Source: JBEKTW01 sp049515655 (GTDB taxonomy: Bacteria; Bacteroidota; Ignavibacteria; UBA10030; SZUA-254). From it: DNA of 64,000 nt. The DNA lies in the NCBI GenBank assembly GCA_049515655.1, contig JBEKTW010000001.1, positions 186,001-250,000 on the forward strand. Direction: 5' to 3'. The notes beneath the pieces were generated by a model, which was not told the origin of the DNA, ran no database searches, and saw only the letters and a program-made list of their open reading frames with translations. Positions 33,751 through 42,526 of the stretch are shown here, piece by piece. Position 1 is the stretch's first letter. The number at the start of each line of letters is the position of its first letter. The position numbers and the translations under genes are program-made.

Positions 33751-34998
33751 CTACCATCTTCTCGGCACGTTCTTCACGCACCGCACCGTATCTCTTGCAA
33801 TCAGCAGCTCTTCATTCGTCGGTATGACGTAGGCCTTCAGCCTGGAATCTTTGACTGAGATTTCTCCTTCGATGCCGCCCGCCATCTTGTCATTGAGTGG
33901 TTTGTCGAGTGTGAGTCCCATCCATTCGAGACCTTTGCAGATTCGCTCGCGGATGGCAGGACTGTTTTCCCCGATGCCGCCGGTGAACACGATTGCGTCT
34001 GCGCCCCCCAATTCCGCGAGGTAGGCACCGATATATTTTCGTGCGCGGATGCAGAAAATATCGATCGCGAGCCGGGCGCGTCGATCCTGTTTCTCACGTT
34101 CCTCGTCCATGAGCTCGCGCATATCGTTCGTCAAGCCCGAGAGACCCAGAAGTCCCGACTGTTTATTCAACATCGTGTCGATTTCCCTACCCGACATTCC
34201 TTCCTTGTGGCGGATGAATTCAACGAGAGACGGGTCCAGGTCGCCCCCGCGTGTTCCCATCACCAGACCCTCCAGCGGCGTGAAGCCCATGGAAGTGTCG
34301 AGCGACTCGCCTTTCCTGATGGCGCACGCCGAGCATCCGTTGCCGAGGTGGAGCGTGATAATATTCGTTTCTTCGCTTTTTATGCCGACAAGTTGCCTGT
34401 ACCGATAGGCGACGTACCGGTGGGACGTCCCGTGGAAACCGTACCGCCGAATACGATGGCGCCGATAGAGTTGATACGGGATCGCGTACAGGTACGATGT
34501 CTCGGGCATCGTAGAGTGAAAAGCAGTATCAAAAACAGCGACCTGTGGCACCCCCGGGCCGAGCAGCTCGCGCGCAGCCACGATGCCTTTCAGGTTGGCC
34601 GGGTTATGAAGCGGCGCAAGTTCGATGCTATCTTCGATTTGTTCAACCACGTTGTTGTCGAGCAGCACGGACATCGTAAACTTCTCACCGCCGTGCACAA
34701 CACGGTGTCCCACGGCATGTATGTCGGACAGCGATGTGATGTGCTCGATTTTTGATTCCGGAGAGATAATCCAGCGGAGGATATAGTCTATCGCGCTCCG
34801 GTGGTCTTTTATGGCCTCTGCGAGCCGCGTCTTGGGTCGGCCCACGACCTCCAGAGTGATGAGTGCTTGTCCGATGACGCGTTCGATGAGCCCTCCGGCG
34901 AGCCGGCGATCGGCGTTCTTTTCGATAAGGTCAATATCAGTCTCAATAATCTGAAATTTGACTGAAGATGAGCCGCAATTGAGGACGAGGACGTTCAT
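33751..34998 (-). CDS. ackA: Acetate kinase
   Basis: AckA interconverts acetyl phosphate and acetate with ADP/ATP. Signatures are present: MNVLVLNCGSSSVKFQ at the N-terminus, VFDTAFHSTMPETSYLYAIP, RRYGFHGTSHRYV and VFTGGIGENSPAIRERIC. Length (415) is slightly above the usual 400. No phosphotransacetylase gene lies beside it. It is convergent with rluB and divergent from the PspC-domain gene. Confidence 0.96.
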   Translation of the reverse strand: MNVLVLNCGSSSVKFQIIETDIDLIEKNADRRLAGGLIERVIGQALITLEVVGRPKTRLAEAIKDHRSAIDYILRWIISPESKIEHITSLSDIHAVGHRVVHGGEKFTMSVLLDNNVVEQIEDSIELAPLHNPANLKGIVAARELLGPGVPQVAVFDTAFHSTMPETSYLYAIPYQLYRRHRIRRYGFHGTSHRYVAYRYRQLVGIKSEETNIITLHLGNGCSACAIRKGESLDTSMGFTPLEGLVMGTRGGDLDPSLVEFIRHKEGMSGREIDTMLNKQSGLLGLSGLTNDMRELMDEEREKQDRRARLAIDIFCIRARKYIGAYLAELGGADAIVFTGGIGENSPAIRERICKGLEWMGLTLDKPLNDKMAGGIEGEISVKDSRLKAYVIPTNEELLIARDTVRCVKNVPRRW

Positions 34999-35075
34999 AG
35001 CGAGGTATTTAAGAAGTTGAACATCTAGTATGCGAAACAGATCGAAAGATACAAAAAAAATTCCGAGAATGCTAT

Positions 35076-35106
35076 TTGAATATCTTCAAAATCCTTTCTA
35101 TATTTG
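35076..35106 (+). promoter_or_regulatory. Promoter of the PspC-domain gene (TTGAAT-17-TATATTTG)
   Basis: TTGAAT (35076-35081), a 17-base spacer and TATATTTG (35099-35106), a full match to the Bacteroidota TAnnTTTG element. The predicted start point near 35112 excludes the upstream TTG codon at 35104 as a translation start. Confidence 0.75.
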
Positions 35107-35124
35107 ACCGGTGACAATCGACAC

Positions 35125-35331
35125 ATGACCCGACTCTACCGATCGACGACGGAGAAAAAAATTGCCGGCATTTGTGGCGGCATTGCGGAAATGATGGACA
35201 TTGATCCAACCATTGTCCGGCTGATTGCGATTGTCCTGGGACTTGCCACCGGGATCATTCCTTTTCTTGCCGGATACCTCGTCGCATGGTGGATCGTTCC
35301 GGTGAAACCACCCACTATGACCGACCGCTGA
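35125..35331 (+). CDS. Small PspC-domain membrane protein
   Basis: 68 residues: MTRLYRSTTEKKIAGICGGIAEMMDIDPTIVRLI, then one hydrophobic segment (AIVLGLATGIIPFLAGYLVAWWIVPV). This is the PspC domain, found in envelope-stress proteins and in toxin-antitoxin-like roles in other bacteria. The start at 35125 is supported by the promoter, whose start point lies about 13 bases upstream. No pspA or pspF is nearby. Confidence 0.85.
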   Translation: MTRLYRSTTEKKIAGICGGIAEMMDIDPTIVRLIAIVLGLATGIIPFLAGYLVAWWIVPVKPPTMTDR

Positions 35332-35348
35332 CTCGGCTGATCTTCGCT

Positions 35349-35489
35349 ATGGGGAAACTGCTCAAGATTCTGTTCCTTCCTCTCTGGCTTCCATTCAAGA
35401 TTCTATGGGTTATTTCAAAAGTATTGGCTCTCCTCATCATGATCCTGTTGATTGCGGCTTTGATTTACATCGCTCTTCATTTTTTTTGA
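35349..35489 (+). CDS. Possible small hydrophobic membrane protein
   Basis: From the ATG at 35349 the frame gives 46 residues, MGKLLKILFLPLWLPFKILW followed by a strongly hydrophobic segment to the end (LALLIMILLIAALIYIALHFF). It lies 17 bases after the PspC-domain gene on the same strand and is probably co-transcribed. The lack of a Shine-Dalgarno and the short length leave it uncertain. No family is recognised. Confidence 0.5.
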   Translation: MGKLLKILFLPLWLPFKILWVISKVLALLIMILLIAALIYIALHFF

Positions 35490-35544
35490 TCGCATCGACG
35501 ACGTTATTCTCTCATTCCATAAATCTCTCGAAGGAGTACCATCA

Positions 35545-36975
35545 ATGAATGCTCTTCGTTTCTCTATCATGGTCTCGGGCTTGCTGCTCATCTTCTCGCT
35601 ACTCTGCTACGCACAGCCTTTCGACCGCTTCTTCACCGATCAGACAATGCGCGTGGACTGTTATCATACCGGAACGAAAGGGTCGGAGGTCATCAGCCTT
35701 GACCAGGTCTACGCGGGCGGCCAATGGCCCGGCAGCAAGGTGAATTTGATCGATACGCTCAATCTTGGAGAGTATCTCGTGCGCGTGTACGACCTTGCGA
35801 CGTCGGAGTTAATCTTTTCGCGGGGCTATTCGACGATGTTCAACGAGTGGCAATCCACGGATGAGGCAAACGACGGAATCAATCGGACGTTTCATGAGAC
35901 CATTCGCATACCGTACCCGCGGCAAAGCGTGCAGCTCACGATATCCCGCCGCGACCGGCAAATGATTTTCCATGAGATATTTTCGACCCTCATCGATCCT
36001 CAATCTCCGAAAGATGTTCGTCGCGAGAAACGGAGCTCCGAATTCAAGGTTGTCGAGCTTGTCAACAACGGCCCGCCGGAAAAGAAAGTCGACCTTCTTA
36101 TTCTCGGCGACGGCTACACGAAAAACGAAATGGAAAAGTTCCGCAAAGATGCCAGGCACTTTTCGGAACTTCTGTTGGGCACAAGCCCGTTCAAGGAGCG
36201 AAGGAAGGATTTCAACGTCTGGCTTATTGAGGTGGAATCGGCTGAATCAGGCATCGACAAACCGGATAAGAACGAGTGGAAGAACAATGAGCTCGGCACG
36301 AAGTACAACACCTTCAACACTCCGCGCTATGTGCTGACCGAAGAAAATCGTAAGCTCAGGGATATCGCCGATGCCGTTCCGTACGACTTTATCCATATTC
36401 TCTGCAACGGCGACCGGTACGGCGGCGGCGGAATCTATAATCTCTACGCGACATGCTACACAAAGACCGACAAGGAAGGAATGGAATGGCAAATGGATTA
36501 TGTCTTCGTGCACGAGTTTGGACATTCCTTCGCCGGACTCGGTGACGAATACTACAGCTCGCAAGTCGCGTACACGGATTTTTACAAGAAAGGCGTCGAA
36601 CCCTGGGAACCGAATATCTCCGCACTCACGGACAAGGATAATCTCAAGTGGAAGTATTTTGTCGAATCGGGAACGCCCATCCCCACTCCCTGGGGAAAAT
36701 CTCAGTTTGACAGCCTCGAATCCGAACGGGGTAAACTCGACCGGCTTGCCCCCGATTACTATGAGAAGAGAGAGCCGCTGTACCAGTCCGAGCAGAAGAT
36801 TATCAAGACCACAAAGTATGCGGGAAAGGTCGGCGCGTTTGAAGGAGCAGGATATGCTTCACAAGGTCTCTACCGGCCGTCGGCAGACTGCAGAATGTTC
36901 TCATTGAGCCTTGTCGGCTTCGACCCGGTTTGTACCGCCGCGATCAATCGAATGATCGACTTTTATTCGCGATGA
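35545..36975 (+). CDS. Secreted M64-family (IgA peptidase-like) metallopeptidase
   Basis: 476 residues with a signal peptide (to about residue 24), an N-terminal M64 beta-sandwich domain (about 25-165), and the catalytic domain with VDLLILGDGYTKNEMEKFRKDA and the zinc site VFVHEFGHSFAGLGDEYY, i.e. HExxHxxxxxxDEY. IgA-protease Clostridium-type M64 enzymes are the founding members, and Bacteroidota carry many of unknown target. AAGGAG sits eight bases before the ATG. A perfect hairpin (37014-37036) lies shortly after the stop. Confidence 0.93.
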   Translation: MNALRFSIMVSGLLLIFSLLCYAQPFDRFFTDQTMRVDCYHTGTKGSEVISLDQVYAGGQWPGSKVNLIDTLNLGEYLVRVYDLATSELIFSRGYSTMFNEWQSTDEANDGINRTFHETIRIPYPRQSVQLTISRRDRQMIFHEIFSTLIDPQSPKDVRREKRSSEFKVVELVNNGPPEKKVDLLILGDGYTKNEMEKFRKDARHFSELLLGTSPFKERRKDFNVWLIEVESAESGIDKPDKNEWKNNELGTKYNTFNTPRYVLTEENRKLRDIADAVPYDFIHILCNGDRYGGGGIYNLYATCYTKTDKEGMEWQMDYVFVHEFGHSFAGLGDEYYSSQVAYTDFYKKGVEPWEPNISALTDKDNLKWKYFVESGTPIPTPWGKSQFDSLESERGKLDRLAPDYYEKREPLYQSEQKIIKTTKYAGKVGAFEGAGYASQGLYRPSADCRMFSLSLVGFDPVCTAAINRMIDFYSR

Positions 36976-37013
36976 TCAGGATGGGGCGCGGATGACTCAA
37001 CGCTTTGTTGGGG

Positions 37014-37036
37014 GACTCCGGCCATAGTCCGGAGTC
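37014..37036. terminator. Hairpin between convergent genes, possible bidirectional terminator
   Basis: GACTCCGG (37014-37021) pairs perfectly with CCGGAGTC (37029-37036) around a seven-base loop. There is no T-run on either side, so termination is uncertain. It lies between the M64 peptidase gene and the convergent TPR gene. Confidence 0.35.
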
Positions 37037-37127
37037 TGGAGATTTCCAGGATATCAGACGGAACAGAGAAGAATGCGATGCCACCCGTTTCGGGGAGGCA
37101 CGCTGCGCTTGCGAGCGCCCTCGCGCG

Positions 37128-39044
37128 TCAGTGGGCCGCTTTTTGAAGCTCGTCGAGATTCTTCAAGTAGTCTACCGCTTCCGGTCTTTCCGGTTCCAGT
37201 TCAATCGCTTTATTGAAGTACTCGCGGGCTTTGGGGTAGTTCTTCAATGTCTGCTGGGCTAACCCGAGCTGCACGGTCGTCTGGTAGCTCTTTGGATTCA
37301 AGGCGAGCGCGTGCTCGAAACTCTTTGCCGCATTGACGGGATCGCCGTCGCCCATGTAGCCGGCACCGAGGTTGTAGTTGATCTCCCAGAAATCGTTTCC
37401 GTTCTGCAGAGCCTGTGTCAGGATTTGGATCATAGGCTTGTAACTGCCGCTCTTTTGATAAAACCTGTATTCTTCCCGGTACGCCGGGAGGAAGGTCCTA
37501 TCGATCTCGTACGCTTTTTCGAAGAAGGGGATTGCCCGGATCGCGAAACCGGCGTTCAAATAATATTCAGCGAGGGCGTACGCCGGGTATGCAAACGTGG
37601 GGGCAATGCTCATCGCCTGTTTGTAATGGTCGAGGGTTCCGCTCTCATCATTGCTGAGTTCCGACTTCTTTGCTTCTTGAAGCTGGCTGATCACGACCGG
37701 GGGAACCAAGGCGAGTTTGATATCGAGCAGTATTCTGAGTTGATGGAACCGCGGCAGGAGGTCCGGATTGTCGCAGGATCGAAAAACGTCCCTGAGTTCA
37801 TTCTTTGAGCTGATAAAATCTTTCTTATAGAAGTTGTCGATCGATTTGAGCATCGAATAGTAGGGGAGTGCAAATGCCGAGGTGTCCCGCCGGAGGTTTG
37901 CGAGAAAATCCCCGGGGAATATCGGTAGCCTTCGCTGGAACCGGTCGGAGCAGACGCGCACGAACGATTCGTACGGTTCGCCGATATTGTATTTCGTGAG
38001 CGCCGTCTGCAAATCTTCCGTGAGAGTGTACCGCAGAGCAGTTGCGGTATCGCTGAAATCCAGCGAAGAGAAAGCGAATGCCAGAATCGGGATAATGTGC
38101 TGATACCGGTAAGCGTTCTCTCCGGTCAAATTCCCCTCCACGATCCATTGAGTATTCTGGTTGTCGAAGACGACCCGCAGGGAGTCGCGCCACGCCACGG
38201 CGCGGGCAATCGCGTCATTCGCCGTCACTGTGAGGGAATGGACGCTCGAATCCAAGGGACTGACCTGTAAGGCGACGCTCGGTAGCGAATCAACGACGAA
38301 CCTGAATTCGGGCAGATAAGAGTCGAGTTGATCGATTTTTTCCTTCGTCCGGAGCGTTGGTTGGGCGACGGTCATTGCCAACGAGTGAATCGTCCCATCG
38401 AGATGATTTGTGAATTGCTGGGAGCGTAATTTTCGCATGCTGCCGAAGCGGGGAAAGATCTTCAATTCGCTATTCTGAATGATCCTGTTGTACACCTGGA
38501 TGGCTTCCTTGTATTGTTTGCCATTGGCGAGACTTTCAGCCCTGGAAGCGAGCGATGTCAGAAGAGAATAGCCCGGCCATAATTCTTCCGGAACGCGCAT
38601 TTCCTGCTCATTCGGCGTGTCGCCGATGTCGAGCTTGACAACGAACGGCTGATGCAGCTGAAGACTTTTTGGAAAGCCGAGAGCAAGAGTTTTTGAACCC
38701 TCCGACGGCAGATCCTCTTTCCACGTCTCGTGGAGTTTCTCTTCTCCCTGTTCGAAGACGAAGTTTGGCAGGTCGTCCTTTACAAAATCGGCATCGAATT
38801 GCCAATCACCTACCGTCTTGCAAAGGAAGTAAATGTACTTTCCCCCGTTGACATTGTCACAGGTGAGGGGACTCACCTTATTCTGGTTCGAGAGAGAAAC
38901 TTCCATGAGCTTCGGGGATCCCATCCCGAACAACCCCGATTTCTTCTTTGCCACGATTTGAACGGATGGATTCTGACTTTCCGCGAGGCAACCAAAGGCT
39001 ATCGAGAGGAGGCAGAGACTCAGAGAGAATGTGATCGTCTTCAT
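37128..39044 (-). CDS. TPR-repeat lipoprotein-like protein
   Basis: The start at 39044 (MKTITFSLSL) is chosen because a promoter at 39092-39120 places the transcription start near 39085, downstream of the longer frame's start; AGGGA lies before the ATG. The 638 residues have a signal ending SIAFGC, so it is probably a lipoprotein. A beta-rich N-terminal part (about 25-150) and long helical middle follow, then at least three TPRs (for example IPFFEKAYEIDRTFLPAYRE, AKSFEHALALNPKSYQTTVQLG, AREYFNKAIELEPERPEAVDYL). It is divergent from the caspase cassette and may be its envelope scaffold or partner. Confidence 0.82.
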   Translation of the reverse strand: MKTITFSLSLCLLSIAFGCLAESQNPSVQIVAKKKSGLFGMGSPKLMEVSLSNQNKVSPLTCDNVNGGKYIYFLCKTVGDWQFDADFVKDDLPNFVFEQGEEKLHETWKEDLPSEGSKTLALGFPKSLQLHQPFVVKLDIGDTPNEQEMRVPEELWPGYSLLTSLASRAESLANGKQYKEAIQVYNRIIQNSELKIFPRFGSMRKLRSQQFTNHLDGTIHSLAMTVAQPTLRTKEKIDQLDSYLPEFRFVVDSLPSVALQVSPLDSSVHSLTVTANDAIARAVAWRDSLRVVFDNQNTQWIVEGNLTGENAYRYQHIIPILAFAFSSLDFSDTATALRYTLTEDLQTALTKYNIGEPYESFVRVCSDRFQRRLPIFPGDFLANLRRDTSAFALPYYSMLKSIDNFYKKDFISSKNELRDVFRSCDNPDLLPRFHQLRILLDIKLALVPPVVISQLQEAKKSELSNDESGTLDHYKQAMSIAPTFAYPAYALAEYYLNAGFAIRAIPFFEKAYEIDRTFLPAYREEYRFYQKSGSYKPMIQILTQALQNGNDFWEINYNLGAGYMGDGDPVNAAKSFEHALALNPKSYQTTVQLGLAQQTLKNYPKAREYFNKAIELEPERPEAVDYLKNLDELQKAAH

Positions 39045-39091
39045 AGCATATCCCTGTGGGATTTTGTAGTTTTTGATATTAAAACGCCCTA

Positions 39092-39120
39092 AATATAGAT
39101 AAATCAATATCAATAAACAA
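39092..39120 (-). promoter_or_regulatory. Promoter of the TPR lipoprotein gene (TTGTTT-17-TATATT)
   Basis: On the minus strand TTGTTT (39115-39120), a 17-base spacer and TATATT (39092-39097) followed by TA. It lies in the 267-bp divergent region between the TPR gene and the caspase gene. Confidence 0.6.
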
Positions 39121-39153
39121 CAGAAATATTGCTACTTGACATTGAGGGAAAAA

Positions 39154-39315
39154 ATGACGAAAATAGAAGTATCCAGGGGAACCGGCGGCATCCTCCACTG
39201 CCAGCTCAACTGTTCCGAGGGGTCTGTGGCTCTTGAGGGGTTCATACGAATTCGACAAGACCCGGGTAAAATCGACCATACTCATATCAGGTACCAAAGG
39301 ATAAGTGTACTATGA
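39154..39315 (+). CDS. Possible 53-residue protein coupled to the caspase gene
   Basis: From the ATG at 39154 the frame gives 53 residues, beginning MTKIEVSRGTGGILHCQLNC and ending RYQRISVL. GAGGG lies six bases upstream. Its TGA overlaps the caspase-gene ATG in an ATGA junction, the classic arrangement for translational coupling. The product is small, basic, has two cysteines four residues apart (C16, C20) and no transmembrane segment. No family is recognised; it could be a leader peptide or a small regulator of the caspase, or a chance frame. Confidence 0.45.
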   Translation: MTKIEVSRGTGGILHCQLNCSEGSVALEGFIRIRQDPGKIDHTHIRYQRISVL

Positions 39316-41780
39316 ATAAACTACGTCATGTTCTCTGGATTGCGCCGGCGAGAGTCTGGGTCATTCTGCTTCTCCCGCTTGTTACTTTCACCCGGTCCCC
39401 CGGGGGGGTACACCACGGTCTCTTCATGCAGGAATCTCGCTCCGTCTCAGTCTCCCAAACGGATCCCCCGCGGATTGTTGTGAGTTCATCCTCCAGCCGG
39501 ATCGCGTTGGTAGCGGCGGACAATGCGCTGAAGCTCTTTGACGGCGCTTCCCTGGCCGAGCAAGCGACTCTCCAGGGTGCCGAGGGTCAGATTTCCGTCC
39601 TCAGTTTTTCATCCGATGGCCGCACGCTTCTCGCCGGGACAGTTGGCGGGACAATACATGCCTGGAATCTGGCGAACGGAGCATTGATAAGAACTTTGAA
39701 ACCCCAATCTAATCCTATTGTCGGTCTGGATGCACTGAGAGGCAGTGTGGCAATCACTGCGACCAACGATGGTAGCATAGAATTCCGTGATTGGATTAGC
39801 GGTGAGAAGATATCCTCCCTTCCCGACTTCAAAGAACAAGCCACATGTCGGGCTCTTCATCCCGGCGGAAAGTGGATGGCAATAGGTACGTCGGACGGGC
39901 ATATTCATATCTATGACCTTGTTCAGGCGACGGACGCCAAAGTTCTTGCGACGAACGGGGGGAAAATCACGGCAATGATCACGAGTCCGGATGGTCGTTT
40001 CCTATGTTCCGGTTCATCGGATGGATCCGTGCGGACTTGGGACGTGGGGCGTTGGATTCCAAGGAATAGCCTTCTTGGACAACATGGCGAGATCACATCG
40101 TTGAGTATCGATCCAAAAAGTCGCTGGCTCGTTTCCACTGCCAAAGACAGCTCCCTTAGGGTATACAACCTATTCACCGGCGAGCAGCTGAAATCGATTT
40201 CATGGCCGGGCGGCTATTACTCCTTTGCGTCCTTTGTGAGTGACAAGGCACTCTGCACTGCGACGTCGGACGGTTTTCTGAAAACGGTGCTCATGCTCGA
40301 TGCTCCGCCGGATTCTATTCCTCCGACCATCCTCATAACTCGCCCGGTCGTCGACCCGAGCACGAATTCTGCAAAGATCTATGAAAAAGAATACACTCTC
40401 GAAGGTGTCGCGTACGACGACAGCATGGTGGCTCGAATTACGGTCGCCGGTAATCCCGTCAAGATGTTTGACCTCGACCCATCCGATACCCTGCGATTTC
40501 CACCGGGGGTGAAAACCAAGGGTTTCAAGGAAACGATGAAATTGGATTCGCTCGGATTTGGGCAGGTCGAACTACAGGCATTCGATGAATGTGAGAATGA
40601 TGCGTTGTTGGATCTTACTACCCAGCGTTTGCCGAGTAACGAGGCGATCGAGGTCATCGCACCCATTGATTCCGGAGATGTCGACAGAATTTCGACCCGG
40701 TTGAAATTTAAGATCTGGCTCGAAGGCGCTTCCTTCACAGTCTCGAATAACCTTCTTGAGCTTGCGAACAGTCGTGAAATCAAGAACAAACTGCCGGGGG
40801 ATTTGATCACCGTGGAAATTCCTCTCGTGTATGGATACAATCAAATCCAGATATCCGCCGTCGGAAAAACGGGGGGGAGACTATCAAAGACAATCGGCAT
40901 CAATCGCAGATTGTCCGCTCTGAAGCAGCCCGCTGCACTGACCGCGCTGAAAAGTTCAACGAAACCGAATGCGATCAACCCCGGGGAAGACCGTGGAATT
41001 GGCATGCAACGGTGGGCAGTGGTTGTTGGGATCTCCCACTATGCGAATGCCGACATAGCGCAGTTGAATTATGCCGACGCCGACGCAAAATCCCTGGCGG
41101 ATTTCCTTCAGACGCCGGAAGGTGGGAGTTTCGAAAGCGACCACATGAATGTTCTGTTGAACCAGGATGCGACTCTGGCGAATGTCCGCAATGCCCTTTA
41201 TAATTTTGCGTCTCAAGCGATCGACAGTGATCTGGTTCTCATCTATTTTGCCGGTCACGGTGCGCCGAACCCTCTCAAGCCCGACCAGCTTTATCTATTG
41301 ACGTATGATAGTGATCCGAGTCTCCTCCGGACGACGGCGTTCCCGATGTGGGATATTCAGACCGTGCTCGATCGATACATCAATGCCAGAAAAGTCGTCG
41401 TTTTCACCGACGCCTGCCACAGCGGTGGGATCAGCACCGAGATGGGCACGCGCGGGCTGGCATCGGGGAAAACTAATCCGATCAACCAGTACCTCACAAA
41501 TCTTGCCAAGGCGAAAGACGGTGTAGTTGTGTTTACCGCCAGCGCTCAGAATGAGGTCTCCCAGGAATCCCCCGACTTTGGACACGGTGTATTCACGTAT
41601 TACTTGCTGGACGGCCTGAAGGGGAAAGCCGATTTGAACAACGACAATGTGGTCACAATCAACGAGCTGATGACGTACGTTGAAGTGCAGGTGAAGAGGC
41701 ACACGAAGGGTTATCAGAACCCGACGCGCAGTCAGACCAATTACGATAAAGAATTACCGATGTCAATTATTACTCATTAA
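39312..41780 (+). CDS. WD40-repeat protein with C-terminal caspase-like (peptidase C14) domain
   Basis: 822 residues. A signal or membrane-anchor segment (about 8-30) is followed by a WD40 beta-propeller (about 55-335; SSDGRTLLAGTVGGTIHAWNL, SPDGRFLCSGSSDGSVRTWDV, DPKSRWLVSTAKDSSLRVYNL), then an Ig-like linker region (about 345-550). The caspase fold starts at about residue 568 (RWAVVVGISHYAN). The catalytic dyad is intact: His649 in YFAGHGAP and Cys702 in FTDACHSGG. An EF-hand-like DLNNDNVVTINEL sits near the end. It is probably a periplasmic or surface protease sensing signals through its propeller. It is followed after 20 bases by the DUF4384 gene and then the CHASE2-cyclase. Confidence 0.92.
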   Translation: MNKLRHVLWIAPARVWVILLLPLVTFTRSPGGVHHGLFMQESRSVSVSQTDPPRIVVSSSSSRIALVAADNALKLFDGASLAEQATLQGAEGQISVLSFSSDGRTLLAGTVGGTIHAWNLANGALIRTLKPQSNPIVGLDALRGSVAITATNDGSIEFRDWISGEKISSLPDFKEQATCRALHPGGKWMAIGTSDGHIHIYDLVQATDAKVLATNGGKITAMITSPDGRFLCSGSSDGSVRTWDVGRWIPRNSLLGQHGEITSLSIDPKSRWLVSTAKDSSLRVYNLFTGEQLKSISWPGGYYSFASFVSDKALCTATSDGFLKTVLMLDAPPDSIPPTILITRPVVDPSTNSAKIYEKEYTLEGVAYDDSMVARITVAGNPVKMFDLDPSDTLRFPPGVKTKGFKETMKLDSLGFGQVELQAFDECENDALLDLTTQRLPSNEAIEVIAPIDSGDVDRISTRLKFKIWLEGASFTVSNNLLELANSREIKNKLPGDLITVEIPLVYGYNQIQISAVGKTGGRLSKTIGINRRLSALKQPAALTALKSSTKPNAINPGEDRGIGMQRWAVVVGISHYANADIAQLNYADADAKSLADFLQTPEGGSFESDHMNVLLNQDATLANVRNALYNFASQAIDSDLVLIYFAGHGAPNPLKPDQLYLLTYDSDPSLLRTTAFPMWDIQTVLDRYINARKVVVFTDACHSGGISTEMGTRGLASGKTNPINQYLTNLAKAKDGVVVFTASAQNEVSQESPDFGHGVFTYYLLDGLKGKADLNNDNVVTINELMTYVEVQVKRHTKGYQNPTRSQTNYDKELPMSIITH

Positions 41781-41800
41781 ACAACAAAAGGAGTCAAACT

Positions 41801-42493
41801 ATGAAACGATATCGCAATTTGTTGAGGATCGTGCTCGTGGCACTCTCGTGTGCGGTTCTTTTTGCCCGCACCTCTGTAGCACAATCTCACGAGGACGATA
41901 AGGTCGGTTTCAAATGGGGATTTGCAGCGAAAGTCGGTCCTGAAGGCGACCGGAAATTCGTATCCGTCAGGAAAGACACTGTCATGCGCAGCGGGGATTC
42001 GGTGAAGATGGTGATTGAGCTGACGAAACCGTGTTTCGTCTACGTGGTTCATCAGGACCCCAGCGGGGAACTTCAACTGCTGTTCCCGTACTCCCTCACA
42101 CAGTTTACGAAGGATTACACGGTTGGGAAGAACTACTTCATCCCGAAAGGACAGGATTGGAACTATCTCGACCAGAATCCCGGCAAGGAAATATTCCACG
42201 TCTTGGCTTCGGCGGAGCGGTTGACGGATTTCGAAGTCGCTTATACGAAGTATGTCGCGGCGAAAGGCACGTACAAGAATGACATGGCGAAAAAGGTCCT
42301 GGCTCAGATTCGAACCACGAAGAAACAATACCGACTTTACGCTTCGGCCGCCGAGCGTCCGATCAATATCGGTGGCAATGTGCGCGGTCTCGTGACCCCT
42401 CAGAACAAACAGCCGGATGTCACCGACATTGAAGTGGGTATTTCTTCGAAGAGTTTCTACAGCAAGACCTTTACCATCGACCATCAGAAATAA
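41801..42493 (+). CDS. Secreted DUF4384-domain protein
   Basis: 230 residues with a signal peptide (to about 28, ending TSVAQS). The DUF4384 pattern is VRKDTVMRSGDSVKMVIELTKPCFVYVVHQDPSGELQLLFPYSL, followed by YFIPKGQDWNYLDQNPGKEIFHVLAS. This domain often occurs fused to or beside caspase-like and kinase domains and is thought to be an immunoglobulin-like sensor or adaptor. Here it is a separate gene between the caspase and the cyclase, with gaps of 20 and 33 bases, so all three are likely co-transcribed. Confidence 0.88.
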   Translation: MKRYRNLLRIVLVALSCAVLFARTSVAQSHEDDKVGFKWGFAAKVGPEGDRKFVSVRKDTVMRSGDSVKMVIELTKPCFVYVVHQDPSGELQLLFPYSLTQFTKDYTVGKNYFIPKGQDWNYLDQNPGKEIFHVLASAERLTDFEVAYTKYVAAKGTYKNDMAKKVLAQIRTTKKQYRLYASAAERPINIGGNVRGLVTPQNKQPDVTDIEVGISSKSFYSKTFTIDHQK

Positions 42494-42526
42494 CAGGGGC
42501 ATTGGAGCCATAACGAAACCGCTCTT

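Noticed and set aside
39079..39297. 72-codon minus-strand frame between the TPR and caspase genes
   Set aside because: It overlaps the TPR-gene promoter and has no Shine-Dalgarno; the opposite-strand 53-codon frame is better supported.
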